A stretch of DNA of 64,000 nucleotides from Saccharum officinarum (lineage: Eukaryota; Streptophyta; Magnoliopsida; Poales; Poaceae): positions 3,290,988 to 3,354,987 of the forward strand of contig CM036167.1 in NCBI GenBank assembly GCA_020631735.1, given 5' to 3'. Below are positions 10,887 through 22,273 of this stretch, piece by piece. The notes beneath the pieces are model-generated. The model saw only the letters and a list, made by a program, of their open reading frames with translations, did no database searches and had not been told where the DNA came from. Each line of letters starts with the position of its first letter. The stretch's first letter is position 1. A program made the position numbers and the translations under genes.

Positions 10887-11020
10887 CTCCCTCCATTTCA
10901 AATTATAAGTCGCTTTGACTTTTTTTGTACATCCATCTTGCTATGCATCTATATCTAGATGCATAGCAAGATGGATGTACCAAAAAAGTCAAAGCGACTT
11001 ATAATTTGGAACCGAGGGAG
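10887..11020. mobile_element. Stowaway MITE (Tc1/mariner type), near-perfect hairpin
   Basis: The terminal repeat CTCCCTCC...GAGGGAG is flanked by TA on both sides (10885-10886 and 11021-11022). The two arms are almost perfectly complementary over their entire length, so the 134-bp element is one long hairpin. TIR sequence and TA duplication are diagnostic of Stowaway. Confidence 0.93.
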
Positions 11021-11199
11021 TACTTACTTTGGAGCATAGTACCTTTCCATCCTCAAGGGAGGCGAGATAGCATTGTTGGGAAAGGCTACCAAAAGCTCTA
11101 CAAAAGAACCAATCCGAATATGGTGGATTACAAAGACCTGATAGGGATGTCACTCATGGGGCTAATACATACTCATGGGATTGGGCGTAAACTCAGGTA

Positions 11200-11505
11200 C
11201 TCCCTCTATTATCTTTTGTTAGGCGTAAGCTGATTTTTTTAGTTTTGACGTTATATTAGGCGTGGGAGTACATAACAAGGTAGAAGTCTAAATGCAAGCA
11301 TCGGTAGTTACTCATTGGCAACAAACATGAAGCACTTTTTTTTTGCTATGAACGAATGGGACGCCTGCTCGGTGGTTTAACCGGGGGTAGCAAACGTCAC
11401 TTGCATGCATGTATGGATGAATCGTTAATGCTCCGCTTCCCTCTCAGAATTTTCTTGGTATCCGCAAAACTCTTCTTCATGCCTAAAAAATGATAATGGA
11501 GGGAG
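11200..11505. mobile_element. Stowaway-like MITE, 306 bp
   Basis: The left end CTCCCTCTATTATC and the right end (reverse complement CTCCCTCCATTATC) form terminal inverted repeats, continued by TTAGGC-like words. TA flanks both sides (11198-11199, 11506-11507). The interior has a second TTAGGCGTGGGAGTA near 11255-11270, suggesting a nested or truncated copy. Confidence 0.8.
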
Positions 11506-11507
11506 TA

Positions 11508-13129
11508 AAACATTAACTTAAACACCACGTCTACACTTATGATTACTACTCTAGTCACAATCGATAATTAGAGCACTCGATACAAAGTGGAGTCCTATAA
11601 GTAAAGTAAACTTAGGGGCTGTTTGGTTCATGACCATATAACTTGCCATGTCGCAAGTCAGTTGTGCCACAATTTGTAAAGTCACACTTTCTTAGCACCC
11701 TGTCCTACATGTAATACTGTCGGGGACAACAACAACAGAGAACATGCCCATGAAAATAAGTTGCTATCTAAACAAGAAAGTGGATCTGTTTTAGGTAATA
11801 GTGCTAGAATTGCTAGATTTACGCTAATTTGTTCATCACATGTTATTAGCTCATCAATGCCTCTAAATGGTGACATTATTATGCTCACTAGTGACTTTAG
11901 ATGGGAGGACTAACCTGAAATAAGACCAATCCATGAGGGGCTATCCCCGATGGCATGCCTCCTTTCTTTCGGTGCCTGACTGCCTGCAAAGAGAAAAGCT
12001 GACGGGACCCAAACCATATTTATCTTCGTGCAGTGTTACTACTGTCCTTGTGGGGTGTGGTCCTCTCTTTCATTGGAGAACTAGGAGTAGCGTCAAAAAG
12101 AGATGGATCATAGCTAGTGGCAGCGATGCATAGTTCTTGTCTGTCTCCGTTGCGTCGTAGGCCCGCCATTGCTACGCAAAAAAGCCTGGGGGGCGCTACC
12201 ACCGACCTGCATCCAAAAGCGAAACCCAGCCAGCCCAACGTGCAGCCTGCCGCACAACAAGAGCGAATCATTGCACAAGTATTATATCCTAATGCATGCA
12301 GGTGTGACCTAGTATATGTGCAAGTAGGCTGGACGATCATCTTAACTTTTTATATATTGCTTTATTATATTATTAGTTGAAGGATTATGTTAACAACCAG
12401 AAAAAGGAGGACCAAATGTGGCCGAATGAAAATGGTAAAGCTCAGGATATCTTAGTATGGGTGGAAATTCCAAGTTATGTATGTGCAGAAGAGAAGATAA
12501 TCGATTAGCATGCAATGACATACATATGTGACAAAGTTCCGTGCTGTTTCCTTTCTGGCATGAATACACTCTGAATCATTCCAAGGGTTACATGCCATGC
12601 ATGTACTCCACATGTGTACAGAAAATGTCGCAGCAAAAATAGATGTATCGATCTGTACCGGAATAGTGAACCAGCTAGGACAAATGCAACTGAATATCGA
12701 TCATGCATGGGCACACTGAACTGGCCGGCACAGGACCACAAGGGAGGCGCTCCACAAGCTTACATGTTCAGAAAGCATGGCCGCCCGCCTTGTTGCTTCA
12801 ACACCACCACTCCGAACACATGCCGGCCATCACTATTCAGCCAGGCCACCATCATCGTCCGTGACAGATAATACATACAATGCCACCGTCAGGAACCGAA
12901 GTTCACCAAAAGATGAGGCTCGACCTTAGTAGCCTAGGAACGGGAACAAGGCCACCTTTCACGTTCCCATGCATGTTCCACGTTACAGGAATGTCCATGT
13001 TCTAGGGACGGGAACATTTACGTTTATACGTTATAAAATAACACCCTAAGTTCGTGTTTCCGTTCTGGAACATGGCTGCTAAGGGCTCGACATGCAATAT
13101 TGTTAATTGAACAGGAGTAGTATACCATG
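11508..13129. other. Non-coding DNA left of the minus-strand Sirevirus
   Basis: No gene is supported. A typical GGGGCTGTTTGGTTCATGACC word at about 11611-11632 suggests one end of an hAT-type MITE. The second GTTCC-rich repeat lies at 12935-13078. Short ORFs here have no recognisable domain. Confidence 0.5.
12935..13078. repeat. GTTCC-rich repeat, copy 2
   Basis: This is homologous to 10379-10503 in the same orientation. The best-conserved part is ATAAAATAACACCCTAAGTT near 13030-13052. Confidence 0.5.
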
Positions 13130-13134
13130 CATAG

Positions 13135-14879
13135 TGAAGGACCGGAAATGGCGACCAGAGGGGGGTGAATGAGAGCCGTAAATTTTCTTTCGAAATATTT
13201 TCGACCACTGTCCCAAATCACCACCAAACACAGGCAATTTTCGAAACTAAATTACTCAAGCCAACTGGTGACAAGAGCACTTAGACAAGATCCACACACC
13301 GGTAGAAAGCCAGCACAAAAGGCGGAACTCAAAATGGAGATCGAACGCGCAAGATATGGAAGAAGAAGGAACTTGCATTGGGCAAAGCCGGCCTAGCCGG
13401 GATGGAGGGCCGGCCTAGCCAGGTTACCTCACTACTATGCCCAAACCTGGCCTAGCCAGGATGGAGGGCCGGCCTAGCCGGGTTGCCTCTCTACTATCTC
13501 CAACCCGGCCTAGCCGGGATGAGAACCCGGCCTAAGCTGGGATCCTGGCCTAGCCGGGATGCGAAGGCGGCCTAGCCAGGTTGCGAAGAACAGAACACGA
13601 GAAAAACTGCCTCCAACCAAAAATCTCCCGATTTGCAACCAAAACTACACCAACTGCCACGAAACTTTGTAAGCATGATTACAAGGCAGTAGGGGAGCTA
13701 CCTCTAAGAGGTCATCACCCAATTTGAAGCCAAACAACGGGAAATCAAAGGAACACGAAAATCACCGGTTCTTGAGACCTAGACCAAGAAATCGCCCGAT
13801 CTACTTGCTCGTGAGGAATTGATAGATTTCCTTCGGTGGAAAGATTCTACTCATGACATAGCACGAATCAAGGCAACAAAAACGAACCAAAATGGTCTAG
13901 AAACGATGAATCAAAGGAAGAACTAGAGGGGAGAAAATGAAGAACGCGAAGAACACATCATGAACTCACAAATTGATTTCTCCGTCGAACTTCGGAGGAC
14001 ACCGGAGGATTCGGGACCTCCTTCCCTCAAAGATTCATGGTTCTTACACTAATCGGTGGATTAATGGACCTCTCTCTCACACAAGCAACTAGAGGAAGAA
14101 ACCCTAAAAGAGAAAATGAAAAATGGAGGAGGTAGGAGAGGTGAGGAGGCAAGGGCGCTGCCATCCTCTATTTAACAGGGCTATTTTACATTCCCCTAAA
14201 TGCCCATGGATACATAAGAGCCAAACCATTTAGCCCAAGGGCATAAAGGTCTAACCCGGTGTTATCTTCATCCGACGGCCACCGCGCCTCCTCACCGGGT
14301 TTTGAGGCCCAAACCCGTAAACCCGCTTCCGATGGTTTTGAGGCCCAAACCACCAAACCGCTCGCGAGTAGCGTACTCTATATGCGTCCCCCGCCGATGG
14401 TTTTGAGGGCGAAACCACCAAACCCCCGATGTCGACGCGTGTTCGACCTCCCCCCAAGCATGACGCCTTCGCCTTCCTCCTTGACTCGGCCCACTAGCCT
14501 CCGCCAAGTGCCACGACGCCATCGTCTCCATCTTGACTTGGCCGACGCCGTCTTCATCACCATGTACACTTGCACTTGTCGATGTCCCAAGTGTCAGCCA
14601 CCGCGGCTAGTCACCCGGGCTCTTGGTCTCTTGGTCCAAGCCTCACGTCCGCCCTTCACCACTCCCGGTCCGTCGGCACGACACGTCCTCCTTGACCTTC
14701 ACCTTGCCGTCGACTGCCACCTCCATGCTCCACACCTGCACACCACGAGCCAAGAGACATGCACATATAGCTTTCGCCACGGTAGGGTTAGTCACTACGC
14801 AACCTACATCATGGATCACATTAACAATCACTCATCACAAAACGAACACACAAGGGTACCTGTCAACCTTGTGTTCGCA
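13135..14879 (-). repeat. 3' LTR of the minus-strand Sirevirus
   Basis: The plus-strand edges are TGAAGGACCGG and TGTGTTCGCA. It is 1745 bp and lacks about 75 bp near 14298 that the 5' LTR carries at about 23440-23513. A TATA-like TTAAATAG (minus strand) lies near 14168-14177. Repeated GGTTTTGAGGCCCAAACC-like words at 14290-14430 lie upstream of it in transcription sense. An array of CCGGCCTAGCCGG-like palindromes at 13388-13580 lies downstream. Confidence 0.95.
13388..13580. repeat. Array of GC-rich palindromes in the Sirevirus LTR (3' copy)
   Basis: About eight variants of CCGGCCTAGCCGG occur at irregular spacing. The corresponding stretch of the 5' LTR (about 22527-22720) holds the same series. 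Palindrome arrays in LTRs are a described trait of Sireviruses. The exact word differs from that in the array at 45828-46375. Confidence 0.85.
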
Positions 14880-16375
14880 ATCTCCCCTTTGATGGGTGCA
14901 TTGTCAACACCAATACACAAACAGCTTGAGCAAAAGAAAAAGAAGAAGAAGAGAAAACAAAGAGCTCAACCAAACGACCAAAAGCCAAAGAAAAGCCAAA
15001 ACAGGTCATTTGAAATGAGCAAAAACTTGGTCCCCAAAGACATGGGCAATGGCTCGACGCAACCAAGTAAAACACAGCTAGCCCTCAAGAAGAGGCAACG
15101 GGCTCAACACCACTAGCAAAGCTCGAAAAGTCGAGAAACTGCTAGACCCTCCAAAAGAGGCAAAGGCTCAACACATCTAGCAAAAGCAACTCAAATGCAA
15201 CTCCCCCTAAACAAATACAATCTCTCTCAAATGAATGCACGAAATGGAGACTTCTCCCCCTTGTTGACAACTTACCCCCCTTGTTGACATGGTGAGTGTG
15301 ACATATCTCTCCCCCTTGTTGACACATGCACTTATCAAGCTAGAGCCCAAGGATTGCAACTCCCCCTCAAAACATGCTATGAATGCAGAAATGCACAAAT
15401 GCAGACTCTTCAAGATTATAGCAAGTAGATTGAAAAGATGCTCTAGCTGATGCTGTCATGTATATATAGGTACAAATACATGTGCTAGCAAATGCTCAAA
15501 ATGACCAAATGATATGAAATATGGCATTTTAGCAAGTTTGATCAAGTTTCAGCAATTTAAAAAAGGGTTCACCACCAAATGAGCACATAGCAAATATAGA
15601 TAGGAGATCAACCTTGTGCTACACATGTATGCAAAGTGAACTACCCCAAACAAAGTTCACACATCATGTCATGAGACAAACTTGTGATTTGATCAAATTT
15701 TCAATCAATTGAATTTTATCGGAGTTATGCAGCTTATCACTAAAGTTTGTCAAACAAATGTGTGCAGGAGGTTATCGATGCCATCAAAACCTAACTTATC
15801 GATCATGTCAAGCCTATGCCAAAAGCAATCAGAAGCTTAAGACAGTGATCTCGGTATCCATTACAGAGCTCAAGTTCACCCTTAAGTGCAATAAGGAGCT
15901 GTCTCGATACTCTGACATGGGACAACAAAGACCCATCCCGATCTTTTCATACCTTGTTTTTTTTCAAGTTTTAGCACAATTTCAAGTTTCTCAAGCAAGT
16001 GTGTAACTCAAGGTATGAGCCGTAGCAACTAAGCATATATATATATGAAGCAAAAGGGTTCTCGACACACCTATACATGCTAGTTGCCACAAAGTAGTGG
16101 TGAACATGTTCCAAGTTTCATCAAGTGTTATTTCAAGTTCACAATTAAAAAAAACATTTTTAGCTCATATCAAGAGATCAAAGTGAGCCTAAGCAAAGCA
16201 CATCATGTATATCCATGACATCCCCAACAAGAGCATAGTGTCAATCTAGCTACTATAAGGATGAAGCTCAAAATGCAATATGATACATGATGATATGATA
16301 TGCAAATATGATATAAAAGCAAAAGCAAAAGCTAAACTAAAAGAAAACAAAACTAGAATACAAGAAAACTCCAAG
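14880..16375 (-). other. Untranslated 3' region of the Sirevirus with multiple polypurine-like motifs
   Basis: The minus-strand polypurine tract (CAAAGGGGAGAT, 14880-14891) abuts the 3' LTR. Further copies of the motif, three of them followed by a TTGACA-type word in plus sense, occur at about 15199, 15253-15268, 15274-15290, 15308-15322 and 15360. No env-like protein is discernible. Confidence 0.8.
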
Positions 16376-19300
16376 CTAAAAAGGGAAGAAAACTCCAAGC
16401 TCTCCTCGCAAGCGAGCAAACTGGGCTTGATCAAGGGGTTTAGTGAAGATGTCTGCGAGCTGGTTGTGGGTGTCAACATGAATAAGGTCAATATCCCCTT
16501 TCTCATAGTGGTCTCGTAAGAAGTGAAAATAGACCTCTATGTGCTTGGTTTTGGAGTGGAGAACGGGGTTTTTGGCTACACATATGGCACTGGTGCTATC
16601 ACAGAACAAAGGTACTCGCCTAAACTCTAAGCCATAGTCTCGCAATGTAGCAACCATCCAAAGCAACTAGGAACAACAAGCAGCAGCAGCAACAACATAC
16701 TCAGTTTCTGTGGTGGACTGGGCTACAGTTGACTGCTTGCGAGAGGACCAAGATACAAGTGAAGACCCAAGAAACTAACAAGTCCTAGATGTGGACTTCC
16801 TCTCAGTCCGACAGCCAGCATAATCCGCATCAGAGTAACCGCAAAGAGAAAGAGAGGAGGAAGCTGAAAACCAAAGACCAAATTCGGGTGTGAAATGAAG
16901 GTACCTCATGATCCGCTTGACGGCTTGATCATGCGATGTGCGCGGTGAAGACTGAAAGCGCGCGCACAAGCAGACCACGAACTGGATGTCCGGTCTCGTC
17001 ACTGTTAGGTACAGCAACGATCCGATCATGCTTCGGTACTCCTTCGGGTCCACATCTTCTCCTTCCTTGTCCTCGTCCAGAGCCATCGTGGTCGACATGG
17101 GTATCGAAAGAGGCTTGGCCTCGCCCATATCAAACTTTCTCAGAAGGTCCATGGTGTACTTGCCTTGGTGCACGAACGTTCCCTCGCGTGTTTGCTTGAT
17201 TTGTAGCCCGAGGAAGAATGTCAACTCGCCCATCATGCTCATCTCGAATTCCCTGCTCATAGTCTCAGAAAACTTTGCAACAAGGGTGTGAGAGGAACCA
17301 CCAAAAATGATATCATCCACGTAAATCTAAACCAAAAGTGTGTCAGTGCCTTGTTTGAGGAGAAACAAAGTTTTATCTACTGAACCCATCTTAAAGCCCT
17401 TAGCAAGCAAGAAGGCTTTCAAACGCTCATACCAGGCTCTCAGGGCTTGTTTCAATCCATACAAGGCTTTGTGGAGTTTGTAAACATGGTTGGGATACTT
17501 GGGATTTTCAAAGCCAGGGGTTGTCTCACATACACCTCTTCCTCTATGTACCCGTTCAAAAAGGCGCTCTTCACATCCATTTGATACAGCTTGAACCCTT
17601 TCAAAGCTGCATAAGCTAAGAGCATCCTTATAGCCTCGATACGGGCCATAGGAGCAAAGGTTTCTTCAAAGTCTACTCCCTCTTTCTGACAAAACCCCTG
17701 AGCTACTAGCCTAGCCTTGTTCCTCACCACCACTCCATCCTCACTTTGCTTGTTCTTGAAAACCCATTTTGTACCTATAGGATGACACTCAGGTGGAGGT
17801 AGAACTAAGACCCAGACTTCATTCCTCTCAAAGTTCTGTAACTCCTCGTGCATAGCATTGACCCAATCGGGATCAGAAAGTGCGTGTCCAATATTTTGTG
17901 ACTCAAAATTAGCGACAAAAGCAGAATGAGCGAAATGTGAGATTTCATATGACCTTGAGCGTGTCACACGCTGACTGATGTCACCGATCATGGTTTGAGG
18001 TGGGTGGCGACGCTGGATGTGCCAAGGGGCTTCCCTCAAAGATGTCGCCTCCCCCTCAACAGTTGTTGGGGCCTCCTCAGGTGCAGCCGGCGTAGGCTGA
18101 GGAGGCGGCTCGTGCGGACCCCATGTAGTGGAAGAAGATGGGTCTGGTCCGTGAGCCGAAGTAGTTATCGCAGACTCGACTGGAACAGCCAAAGAGATCG
18201 GCTCTATATCTCCCCAATCAGCATCTTCCTCATTCTCCTCAACGAAGATACTCTCACCAATCTTCTAATCACCTGCACTTTCAAAGACAGGAACAGATCA
18301 AGGAATGGTCTTGTCAAAAGTGACTTCACAAGTCTCTATGACTCGGTTAGTTTCAAGATTAAGTACTCAATAAGCATGAAAATGTGAAACATAGCCAAGA
18401 AAGACACCATCCGAGGACCGAGACTCAAATTTGTCTAAATTACCTTGTTTCAGAATGAAGCACCTGCTTCCAAACACTCGAAAATGGCTCACCTTGGGTA
18501 GTCGACTGAATCGCAGCTCATAAGAAGTTTTCTTCATGAAAGCTCAAAGAAAGATGTGATTGGAAACATGACATGCGGTGTTGATCGCTTCGGCCCAATA
18601 TCTCCTAGGAGTCCTATGCTCATCGAGCACGTCCTGGCCATCTCAACAAGGGTTCGATTCTTGCGCTCAACAACACCATTTTGCTGAGGGACATAGGGAG
18701 AGGAAAACTGATGCTCGAGGCCCAAAGAAGCACAAAAGGTTTCAAAATGAGTATTCTTGAATTATGTGCCATTGTTACTGTGAATCGCTCTCATGGCATT
18801 CTTAGGAAACTCATTTTGTAACCGAAGAATCAAATCTCGAGCATGTGAAAAAACCTCATCCTTACCTTCCATGAAAACACCCAAGAGTAGCAAGAAAAAT
18901 CATCCACGATCACTAGAACGTACCACTTCCCACCCTCTGACCGAACCCAAGCTAGACCAGCTGTGTCCATGTGAAGTAGCTCGCTAGGTTCCTTGGTCAT
19001 GACTTGATTCATAGGTGGGTGAGAAGCGACAACCATCTTCCCATGACGACAAGGGTGACACACCAAATCCTTCTCAAAATTTAACTTGGGCAATCCTCGG
19101 ATTAGATCAAGTGAGCTCAACCTAGCTAGTAAGTCAAAGCTCAAGTGACCAAGTCTCCTATGCCACTTCCAAAGCTTAGAGGAGGATCCGGCCACCAAAC
19201 ATCGAGAAGAGCCGAAAGAATGAGAAAAATCAGCTCAAAAGACACGACCAAAAGGAACAATCTGGCAAACAAGATTTCCCTGAGAGTCAAGAACTCGAGA

Positions 19301-19588
19301 CAAGCCAATCTTAAAGCGCACTTTAAAGCCATATTGAAGGAGTTGTGAAACAGAAAGCAAGTTGAAATGCAAGTTTGAAACCAAAGCAACATCCTTCAAG
19401 ACAAAACTCTCATTGACCCGAATGGTCCCACGAGAAAGCACCTTACCTTTGCTATTGTCCCCGAATGTGATGTACTCCTTACATTGCACGGGGTCGAGGC
19501 TGGAGAACCATTTTGAGCTTCCGGTCATGTGGCGCGAACATCCGGAATCAATGAGCCATGTGTTCTCTAGACCTCCATTCTGCATCAA
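16376..19588 (-). pseudogene. pol: Sirevirus pol: protease, integrase, reverse transcriptase, RNase H
   Basis: The protease motif IDSGCSRHMTG is at about 19515-19560. The integrase zinc-binding region (WHRRLGHL ... CHPCRHGK) lies around 19035-19170, followed by the core (HMDTAGLAWV, VIVDDFS) at about 18860-18975. The reverse transcriptase start ([19 protein letters not shown]) is at about 17535-17590, MDDIIFGGS is at about 17290-17320, and RNase H (GYSDADYAGC) is at about 16810-16840. The tail ends with [10 protein letters not shown] near 16430. The frame is interrupted at about 19200-19235, 18730-18830, 18195-18530, 17320-17450 and 16670-16775, some by TAG stops and some by frameshifts. It is not functional. 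The domain order confirms Copia. Confidence 0.92.
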
Positions 19589-19647
19589 TAGAAAGACATT
19601 GGATGAGCAAATGACGCAACACTGAGGTTAGTAAACTGTGAAGGATA

Positions 19648-22210
19648 CTAGTGTTGGCTCATTTGCCCTGGAAAAGTGTTAAGAAAAACACCAAACATGT
19701 CATGTCCCATTTGAGGAAAACAGGCACCACGTGGGGGAAAACGTGGTCCGCTAGAACTGTAGGACTGAAAGCCACTGCCATGAGGTCCAAAGTCATATTG
19801 ATCATGACCTGAACCACGCCAGGCACGACCACCACGACCACCGCGTGGTCTAGCAACCTGAGGCCTAGCACCTTGAGGCATTGCACCTCTTGGCCTAGCA
19901 TTGCGCCTCTGAACAGGCGGCACATGTACGCCATGGGGCGGGCGGTACATGTTCTGGTTGTTCAACTCATACTCCCGCCGCTCATCTCTCTTCCTCCTAA
20001 AGCAAAACTCAACAAGGTGACCATCCCTATGGCAATAGTCATAGTGATACTTCACCTCTCTCTTGGGTGGTTGTTGGCTCACTTTCTTGTGTGTATGTGT
20101 CACTCTTGATGGCCTTTTGGCTTTAGGAAGGGGATCCTCAGAGATGTTTGGTAGAGTATCAAGTGGGTTCCTAAGATGGTTCGGTTTTGGAACCCAAACT
20201 TGTTTCTGGGGTGGAGCTCTTGGAAGTTCTTCAAACACTCCATCTTTTACAGTGGGTTCGGTAGGCTTAGGTGGATTGATCTTGATCAATTTGGGAGTAG
20301 TGGAAGGTTTCTTACTTGGGCTCAAACCACTGAACTCACCAACTTTGTCATAGACATGTTCACCCTTCCCACCTAGAGCAAAGCCTACTCCTGATGTCCC
20401 TGTTCCCCGCCTGAACTGGCTCATCATCATGCCCAACTGTGGCTCACTACAAGACACCCAATTCAAGATGGACCGAAGGTATGTGTTGTCTTCCTGGGAT
20501 CTCATCTTGTCATGCCTACAAGACTCAAGCTCCAACACCAAGCTCTCACAACGTGCACACTCAACAAAAGTGCTATCTGAACTGGCCTTCTCAAGAGTAA
20601 GGATCTTGGCATTCTTCTCTGCCAGCTCAGATTGCAAGCCTGAACAAGACTTGTACGCACCCAACAAGCTATACCTAGCCTTCAGCTCATCGTTCTCATC
20701 TAACAAGGCAGCATACTTAGATTGCAACTCAGCAAAGTTAGTCATATGAATAGCACATTCATCGCACTCAACCTCGTCAGACACATGAACAACAAGCTTC
20801 TTAGCTTCCTCAAGCTCTTTCTCCATAACTTCTAGCTTGTCCTTAAACTCTTTTCTCTCACGAGCAGCATGTTTCAGTAGCTTATCTTGACTCATCAAAG
20901 TATCGGTCATGATATCAAGCTCGGCAATAAGAGCATCGACGGAGGGTTTTACCTTGGTAGAGCTGTCATCGCCGAGAAGCACGTCCTTGTTGGGCTTCAC
21001 CCCTTCATCCACAGCCATGGTGCAGTAGCCTCCGTGGATGGACTTGGCGACGAAGCAAAGCCCAGTCAACTTGTCCTCACACCTCTTCTCGGACTCATCA
21101 TCGCTCGAGAGAAAAAAAGACCGGTCGTCGTTGGTGTCGTTATCGAGGTCGCTGAGGGAGGCGAGGAAGGCGTGCTCTTGGGCCTTGGCCTTCTTGAAGT
21201 ACTTCTTCTTCAGCGCCTCATTATCGAATCCTCCCTTCGACTTGTGCTTGGAGGTGTACTCGCGCTTGTCCTTGCACTTGCTGGAGTCGTACTTGTCGAA
21301 GGAGTGCTTGTTCTTCTTGGGGCAGTGGGCGACGAAGTGGTCAGGATCTCCACAGCCGTAGCACCCTTCCTTCAGACCACCACCACACCGATGATTCAAG
21401 CGGTTGTTGTGAAACCACGAGAACCGGCTGATGATCAACGCCAACTCGTCGTCCCCAAGACTCTCCATCTGCTCCTCTGTGACAGACACCAAAGAAGACA
21501 AGGCAAAAGACACTTGTGAAGGGTTAGCCAAAGAACCTGAGCCATTACCTGAGACCAAAGCCATAGTCGGTGCAGAGGGATTCTTGAGCTTGGCTTGGGT
21601 CTGGTAGTCGATCTCGGTGGACTTGAGCTTGCTGAAAAGCTCATCCACGGTGAGGGTCTCATACCCCGAAGACTTAATGATGGCGGTCACCTTCACATCC
21701 CATACCCGCTTCCGATCTAGGGCATATAGAAGCTTGAGTGCCCTCTCATGATCATCATAAGGTAATTGTGTCTTGTTTGCTCGCATCTTGTTGACGATGG
21801 TCTGAAAGCGAGAAAACATGGCATCGATGGACTCGCCATCAAGCTGAGTGAAGTTCTCGTACTCCCTCTTGTATGTCTCGTAGAGTCTAGTTTTGACCTG
21901 TGCGGTCCCCTCGTGATAGCTCTGAAGCCTCACCCAGATCTCTCGAGCAGTAGTACAATCGGAGACTCTTTCGAACTCCTAAAGAGAAAGACTCGAGAAA
22001 AGAACTGTGTGAGCTCTGCTATTAGCGTTGTGCCGATCTTTTTTTATCTTGCGTGACACAAGCACGGGGTTCAAGCACGACATAAGTAGCATCCTTGCAA
22101 ATCTCCCAGACAAGCCAATCAATCCCCTAGAGATGCGCGGACATGTGAATCTTCCAATAGGGATAATTTGTTCCATCGAAGAACAGTGGTTTACCGGAAC
22201 CACGCTCCAT
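19648..22210 (-). pseudogene. gag: Sirevirus gag, long form with zinc knuckle and coiled coil
   Basis: The start is placed at the minus-strand ATG 22208-22210 (MERGSGKPLFFDGTNYPYW), the usual beginning of Copia gag. The first quarter is broken by a TAG after MSAHL, further stops and a frameshift near 22020, and a TAG at about 21978. From there to 19648 it is open for more than 760 codons. It contains a gag domain (EFERVSDCTTAREIWV and following), the zinc knuckle CYGCGDPDHFVAHC near 21320-21360, a long coiled-coil region at about 20560-20960, and a second degenerate knuckle ([12 protein letters not shown]) at about 20000-20040. The C-terminus is rich in Arg, Gly and Pro. The large size and coiled coil are typical of Sireviruses. 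Confidence 0.9.
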
Positions 22211-22259
22211 GTCGCCTTCGTGGATCACAGACCAATTAAGGTGGAATGATCCTTAACTG

Positions 22260-22271
22260 GCTCCGATACCA
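22260..22271 (-). other. Primer-binding site of the minus-strand Sirevirus
   Basis: The minus strand reads TGGTATCGGAGC two bases after the 5' LTR, complementary to initiator tRNA-Met. Confidence 0.93.
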
Positions 22272-22273
22272 AT

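Noticed and set aside
13388..13580. Regularly repeated short motifs suggesting a CRISPR-like array
   Set aside because: The repeats are imperfect palindromes with irregular, repetitive spacers inside a plant LTR and are duplicated in the other LTR.
14259..15116. 285-codon plus-strand ORF
   Set aside because: It runs antisense through the 3' LTR of the minus-strand Sirevirus and into its untranslated region. Its counterpart in the other LTR is interrupted and no domain is visible.
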